From: Hofstenia miamia
Lineage: Eukaryota; Xenacoelomorpha; Acoela; Hofsteniidae
Assembly: GCA_900660155.1 (NCBI GenBank)
Contig: CABFPE010000248.1
Span: forward strand, 515,735-579,734
Length of the DNA: 64,000 bases
Reading direction: 5' to 3'
Shown one piece after another: positions 53,601-61,531 of the stretch. Every line of letters begins with the position of its first letter. Position 1 is the first letter of the stretch. The position numbers and the translations under genes are program-made. A model generated the notes under the pieces. It saw nothing but the letters and a program-made list of their open reading frames with translations, did not search any database and was not told the origin of the DNA.

Positions 53601-56600
53601 ATATTTCAATGAAGCTAAATGTATGCGATTTTTTACCATTAAATTCACTTGTTTCCCCTGAAAAGGTTTTATTAAGTGACTTTTGCACAATATTATTTGT
53701 ATATTAGATTGTGAATGAAAAACATTTTACAGCATTGGATTTTCTGTCAATTTTAATCACATTAAATTTTTGTTAGATTTATCGCTAATGATTAATGCTT
53801 TCCTTTAAGTACCGAACTAATTTTAGCTGCTGGTTTAAGCTCAGATCTCCTTCGCAAGGATCCTCTCAACATTACTGTTCAAACAATCAAGCTTAACATT
53901 TCTCGTTCCTGCAAACCAATTGCCGATCTCAAAGTGGAAGCTGTTTCTTCGCCTGATGGCACTCTTGACTCTGTTCAAAGTTTCGGTAAATCGCGGCAGA
54001 TAACCATGTCTTGTAAGTATAATGCCACTTTCCGCTATCAGTTCAATATGCGTCTTATAAACGAATGAGTAGTTCTACTGCTGTAAATATTATTTTGGCT
54101 TGCTTCAAGTTGTCAAAGAATCATCTGATTATCATATAAGACATAGTTTCAATAATTTAGTTCTGAGGTCTTTAAGTCATTAGGTTTAATAAATGGATGT
54201 ATATTGTATATTTTATCTAAATGTCTTTTCGGCTTAATACTTAAATTTGTTTTTAGGTATATTCGAATTTGGTGATGCGACTTTTTCATATGATATGCGC
54301 CGTTTACAGGAAATTTTGAGTTTTCCCAAAGCGTGGTACAGGAAAAGTATAATGAAACGACTATTCATTGGGTCAGTTCCTCAACAACCAAAGGAACAAA
54401 CGCCTACTCAGCCGACAAACGGTGGTTTTCCAGAATCCGCTACTGATCATCGTGAGAAACAACCTGTACATTCATGGGAGACTCTGGTACTCATCAGCGC
54501 CCACCTTGCTAATCTCAACATTAAAATGCACATGGGACATGTAATGGGAACTACATCGTTAGTGTTTTATGCACATTATTTGATTTAATTTAATAGAAAT
54601 AGCTTTCCTCCAAAGTATTTCATACGCACGTATTTAGACTAAACACAGTTGATTTGTACTGCTCTTCACGTCTACTGTTGAAAGCTGATGATAATCGAGA
54701 GATTAGTCTGTTTTTTACACTTGGGGAATCTAACGTGTTATCACAAGGTGGTATGATCTGCCCTAAAATAACGTTGTCGAAATTTGGTGCCAAAAGTAAG
54801 TTACTGCATAAATTTCTTTTTCTAGGATATCAAAACTACTTTTTATTAGTTCGCTTTTCTTTTTAATTGTTATTTTTATTTAATTTTCAGAATTATTTGC
54901 TCGTTATAAGATAATTAAGTTAATCCTCAAAGAAACAAATTTATATTGTTAAATGTTGCTTGTTTTCATAGATACTAAATATAACTTTTCTTTCCTAATA
55001 TATGTTTTTCTCCATATAATTATTAAACATGTAATAATGTGAGATTTCATTTCCCTATCTGCTTAAATGCAACCGCATTTTTGCATCTGTTCACAATAAT
55101 TTGAAAACTGAAATTTGATTTTAGTGTACTGCTTGCTAATAAAGAAATTTTTTTAGTGTTTTTGTTGGAGAGCAAAGCGGTTTTGCCTTCGCACAATATT
55201 TCGTTTGAAATGGAACGTGCTCATTTACGCATCGATAATCTAAGCCATCCAGTGGTAATGGCACGATTTAATCAAATGCAACTCACACTCTCAGACACAT
55301 GGTCGCAGTCTTCTGATACCTCTTTTCAAAGGTCCTACATTTTTTCTCTTTATTTTGAATAAATTCTTAACTAACGGAATGCGTCGACAATTTTGAGAAA
55401 TCTACTGAAGTACCCAACGGAGTTTTTCTGTAAATCGAAGGACTAAGCATAAACATTGACTTAAAAATACAACTACAATATAGAGTTTAAGGTGGTTTTT
55501 TAAAATTTGCTTCTTGAATTTTCATGCCAATTCAATACCAATTATTGAGTCATTACAGAATCAATGTACTTTGAAATTGCTGATGATCTTGTATGAGGTT
55601 CAATAATTTCATATTTAGCCAAACAGAAATGATAAATCCGTTTTTGGGAGAATATGAAAATCAAATACTTTAGTTATGATTGATTTTATCTTTGCAGTAT
55701 GACTGCATTGATCCTGTATATTGCAATAAGTTTTGGGCTCAGGCAGACTAAAATTTTATGCCGGATCCTTAAAATCCAAGTATTGTGGAGGTTTGTCAAG
55801 TGAATAATGACATTTAATGTATACATAATTCAAGGGTAATTATGTATAATTGAAACATCAAACGCTAAGTAGATTTTACACTTTACACTTTATTCAACTT
55901 TGTTCGGTGAATAAATATGTATACCTGAAGAGGTTTTCAATTATTTTTGTTTTCACATTTCGATTACTTTACATGAGTTTACGTTTTTGGTATAATACAT
56001 TTAAGCTATTGTAAATCGTACTTTTTAAGTATATTTGACATTTATTGTAATTTATTATTGAAACATTAATTTTTTTGTGTGTTAGTGCTGTACAAAGTTA
56101 CACATAGAAGTTGCTTAATTCACGAACATAAATGGCCTGAGGAGAAAGCTTCCTTAATGCGTACTAGTAAATGTAGTAATGCAAAGTAGAGTTTATTATG
56201 TACATATACCAGGACTATTAAAACTCATCTAATATCTAGCATTTACAATACTCTTAAAATAATAAAGTAACGTGGGTAAGAGCACGAGTACTTATTTGAA
56301 AACAATTTTATATGTATGCAGGCTTCATTCTTTCTACTGAAATATATTTCCTGATTCCGTCACTGTCCACAGTAAATGTTTTGTTATCGCGAGCCAGAAT
56401 TGGATAAGAGCCAAACGTGGCAATTGAAATAGAGAGCGCTTAGAGCCTATTTGGATGAACAAATTACCATATTTTAATTAAATGAAGCTGCGAAGTTGTT
56501 GATAAGTTACGAAAGTGTCCCGAATTGGGGATGGGGGTTAGTCTATTGACTTTTTCTTTGAATCTGCAGATGTGTTCAGTGTAATTGGGGGTTCTTGATG

Positions 56601-59600
56601 TGGAAACAGCGAACGAATCAGAGGTATACATCACACGTATAGGCGCATCATGTACAAGGTGGAAATTTTCCTTGACTGTTGACTGAAGATTTCTTATATC
56701 GATGGAATCTCTCAATCAATCATTCGACTGCACGTGGTAGGCAGCAGTGTGATAGTTGGGAATCAAACGGTTGCAAGTAACCTCCATAATTCGGAGGTAA
56801 GTTGTGTGCTTCTATCTGAGGTAATTGCTTGAGGTATACCATAATCTACCTATAAGGGCGTGTCAAAGTTGAAGGTAAAAAAATTTTTTAAAAATAAGGA
56901 TTTTAAAAATATGTTTTTGGTAGGAGAAATTCAAATATGCCATTAATTTTGTGATTAAACACAATTTTGCTTAGGTTGAAAAATGTCATAAAACTGCTTT
57001 TGGAAAACAATATACTCACTTATTTTTCAGCTAATCATGGATCAGAAGTTCAATTTCTCTGAATAAAACATATCATTATAATCAAATGACTCCACTAGAA
57101 TGTTTTATAATCAGTTACAATGTTCAAACAAGCATCATTAAGTCTTGTTTCGACTCATTCTTGTACATAAGTATTCTACTTGCTTCTTCACCTCTATAGT
57201 AGCCTGCATGTTTTTCTGGTGATACACCCTGCTTGTTGCCTCTGTAATCTGGATTACATACCTTTCAATTCACTGAGCATCACAGGGCCACATTGGAACC
57301 TGCATGCGATTGTCAATAAATATTAAAATATCTGCAATAGTCATTTTACATTTCAAAGGATGTTCATATACATTGTTGGGCCAGTCAATTAGCTCTAAAA
57401 TTGAAGACGCATTTGGATTTATGGAAGGTTTCTTTCTGGGACGTACAGAAAGATCTCCAGGTGTGTTATTATCTCTATCTCTGATGCCAGCTATCTTTTG
57501 GACACCTATTCTTCTAGTCGTTGAATCTTCAATTGGTATTACTATAATTGAAGGGCTATGTAGGAATCGATCTACGGCAGTGAATACATAACTCAGGCCA
57601 TTTGTACAAAGGAGTGGATCAATCTCCTTTGAAGAGTAGGTAGAGTCTGAAGCAGTGCTGTTATACCATTGTGGAAATTTATGTTTTACAATGAATGCAA
57701 TATTTATCCCAAGATGTGACCAGCTTCTTCATCTCATGCCACACAAACTTCTACGTAACTGATCAACATGTTTCTTCAATTGACGGATCTAAAAGGTTAT
57801 GTAAAATATCGAAAACCCAATCAAGAGGACTAGTGGCAGTGATTGACCAGATGACAAGTCCAATTTCATGTCACTTATTGATGGACGGTATAACGATTTC
57901 TTGACATCTCATGGTAACTCACAATCCTGGGAATTCACACATAATACCATTTGCGAGTAGACGTCAGCAACCACATTCTCTTTACTAGAGATATGTTGAA
58001 TATCCGTTTAGTACTAGGAGATGTACGACAGATATCTGTTGACGATCAGGCCAAGGATCGCTTTTCTTCAACATGACAAAAGTCAAAGGTTTGCTGCTAT
58101 CCATATATATTGTAAAAATAAAAAAAGTAGCGATAGTGTCTAATAGTCAGGTACATGATTTGTACACGTGAATTACGATCAAATGTACTGTACTTGCCTT
58201 GAGTTGTCGCCTGAAAAGAGTGAGGCTGTTTCTTGTCAACTATGTGCTCGAGAACTGAGCCTGCAGTTAATGAAGTCATTGCATTGCAACCAACATGAAA
58301 AACTTAGCATCGGCAAGAGTTTGTTTTGCAAAAACAAAAGATTCGAACAAAAATTTACAACTTTTATTGTCATTAAATGATTGAAGAATGTGAGCAGCAT
58401 GATGTATGGTTCTATTATAGAAATTTGACATGCCTAAAAACTCTTTCATATTGGGAGGGGTTGAAATTCCACCAAAGTCTGAACCTTTTTTGTAGGCGGA
58501 AACACACCTTCCGTGGTTATCGCATGTCGAAAGAATTTGAGTTGCCTAACATTGCACTGACATTGTGCTTCTGGTAATAAGACTATGTTCTTTCCACTCC
58601 TGAAGAAGTATTCTGAGTTGTTAGAGCGCTCCGGTTTATTCCGACTAGCTACCAAAACACCATCAAGATAAATGAGAACAAGTCCAACCCGTTACCGACT
58701 GTGTCCAATATTCTCTAAAGTTTTTTTGTGAAAATTACACAATGGTATAATATGTAGTTATAAAATTCTGACGTTCCTGGAGTAATCATTTAGCTTAAGC
58801 AGCCTGGGGATTTTTGAAAGTTTTTCATGATCCTATGAAAAAATTTTTAAACGTTATAGCCAAAAACTATTAATGCCTTCGGTCCCGCGACCTCTGACTT
58901 TGCGCACGATACACCTCAATGGGTTTGGAATATCTTTGCACACATCAAGAAACACAGTTATTTGTTGCTACCGTGGATTCAAAGCCTTATAAATACATGA
59001 AAATTAGGTATGAAGAGAGCTTAAATCGTTTTCAAAAATTTTTATAGAAAAATTGTGTAATCTTTTGAACAACTTCAGCCACAGCAATGCGCTTTAATAG
59101 AAATTTTCAAATTTGCCAATAAACCTGGAGAAAATTCTTTGTAAATGTGGAAAAATGGTTTGCCTTTTAAAGTGGACTCTAGGCTGTTTAAGGTTAAATT
59201 TTTAATATAAAAAATGTATGAGTTTTTATGAAATATCTGTATTCTTAAGAATATCCGTGTAGAGCAAGTTATAATGTTGTTATTCCATTAAATCACCTAA
59301 ATGTTTATGTAAATAATTATGCAAATTTTTCAATCGACTACATACATGTAATGTCTAGAAATTGGCCATGAAAGAGTTAGTTATAATATTTATGAAGAGA
59401 ACAGTAAATTTTGGAAATTAACTTATTTTCAAAATTAAAAATATTTTAAGTTTGAATATTGTTGTGATTCATTTTGAATTTAAAATTTTTAATATTCGAA
59501 TCCTCGTATTTTTTACACATGGCGCTAAAATAAGATGGCTAATAATAATTATTATTCAAGTAAATGATGCACGTGCTTTTCAACGATTTCAAAAAGACGC

Positions 59601-61495
59601 ACATTTTTTGTACATTGAAATAAACGAGGTGTGCTCAGACGACTATATTTTTAATGCATATCAGTGTGATGGATAGAAGGCTTATGTTTGCTCACATGCT
59701 TTGCGAGTAAAGACCTTTGAAATTCAAAGCAAATTGAAATTATTAAAAAACAGTTTTATAGCAAATTATTGTAATAAAAGCTTTTCATTAGTATACAGGG
59801 TGTTTCAAAAGTCTTGGGACCATTACGAATGCGTATATCTCATGAACTATTCCAGGTAGAAAAATGAAACAGGTGCCATTTTAAGCTTGTGTAAACAAGT
59901 TTTTGGTCATTTTATAGCAATTCTTCTTTGACGAGGCAACTATCACTGTTGAATCCTATCTCAACTTGCTGGAAGACTGGTTAATGGCTCAGTTGGAACA
60001 AGAATCCGATGACTTCATTTTTCAACAAGATGGTGCATCACCACACTGGAGTCTTAGAGTACGGCAGTTTCTTAACACAAGGCTGCCTGGTAGGTGGATT
60101 GGGAGATCTGGGCGAGGTGATGACGGTCTCATGCCCTGGCCTCCTAGATCTCCAGATCTTACCCCATGTGACTTTTTTCTTTGGGGCTTTGTCAAGCAAC
60201 AAGTTTATGTGCCGCCCTTTCCAACAGATAGTGACGAACTAAAGGCTCGAGTAACGGCAGTTGTGGGAACCATTGGCGTCGAGATGCTGGAACACGTTTG
60301 GCAGGAAATGGACTATCGACTAGATGTCTGCCGTGTGACAAATGGTGCTCATATTGAGCAACTTTGAAGATTCCCCACAAAACTTGAAACTTTAACCTTT
60401 CCAACGGCAACAATTTTATTTTTCAACTCCTCATAGTTTTTTATTTATTAAAAACCGTTGTTCCCAAGACTTTTGAAACACCCTGTATTTTAGTGGTTTT
60501 CCTCCATACTTTTAAATTGTTGGTTTCTATTGCTCTCTGCTCCTGAAACAGTATAAATTCGTAAATTTCGTGTTCATAAAAAGCTTTTGTAAAAAATCGT
60601 TTACATAAGATTTTCAAAATCATTTGTTCATTATTTTTCATATTGCTTGCAATACAACAAGTGTCATTTCATTTTTAGACCAAACAAACTGCTGATAAAG
60701 AGCGTTTTGAATTGGGATCAGGCTCAGGCAATATTTTGTTCTAATTCTTCCGTTGAACTGATGAAAATGAAGCACAAAATTGTGGAGTTTTTTCATAAGC
60801 AATTAAAACAGAGTAAAATCATTTTTAACAACCTTTCTTCTGAAAAGAGTGCGAGTCAGCTTAAGCAGATCGTTTTGTCTGATGAAGAGACGCGCGATAC
60901 TCCTGAAATTACGTAAGTTGTTTTACAGTTTTTAATGGACTTTTACATTTTCTAGTAATCAAATGTAAATTTCTTACAAAGAATGTAATTTTCCTGATTT
61001 GTGTTAATATTTTACTTTTAAATCCAAATCAATTTTTATTAAAACATCTAGTATTTATTTGCCAATAAACGTATATTATCCTCAGTTATAGCAATTTAAC
61101 TCTTTCAAACTTGGCTTTTCTTCAGAAAACTAGATCCCAAACGCACAGAAAATTTATTAAGATAATATCAAATTCCTTGGTCGAACCACGACCTGGCTAT
61201 TTGCAGTAATATAAATAAAATGAAGTCACATGTAAACTCAGCCATAGATCAGCATTTGATGTAGCAGGTCACTTTAGGTAACCAAATCATTGAATCTGCT
61301 ATTTTACACATCCTGTGCGTTTTCAAACATTTCGATTTTTATCATTTTAAAAAGTACTTTCAAATTAAGGGAGGGCCTTAATAACAAACAATCATTTTCT
61401 ACATTTCAAAATTAAGATTTGACGGCATAAAAAATCACAGAATGTAGCTCCACACAAGAAGAAATTTGTAGATCTAGCTTTTCTACTTTGTGATG

Positions 61496-61531
<36 letters not shown>

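Larger units (their letters stand above)
55332..60678. other. intron 52 (5.3 kb), transposon-rich
   Basis: Holds a minus-strand Ty3/gypsy pol fossil (about 56460-58720), copy 2 of repeat R1 (about 58884-59050) and a deleted Tc1/mariner-superfamily element (59796-60485). 55332-56450 and 59060-59790 show nothing recognisable. Confidence 0.75.

Noticed and set aside
60009-60413. Other frames over the mariner-type transposase
   Set aside because: Shadows of the transposase frame 59966-60367.
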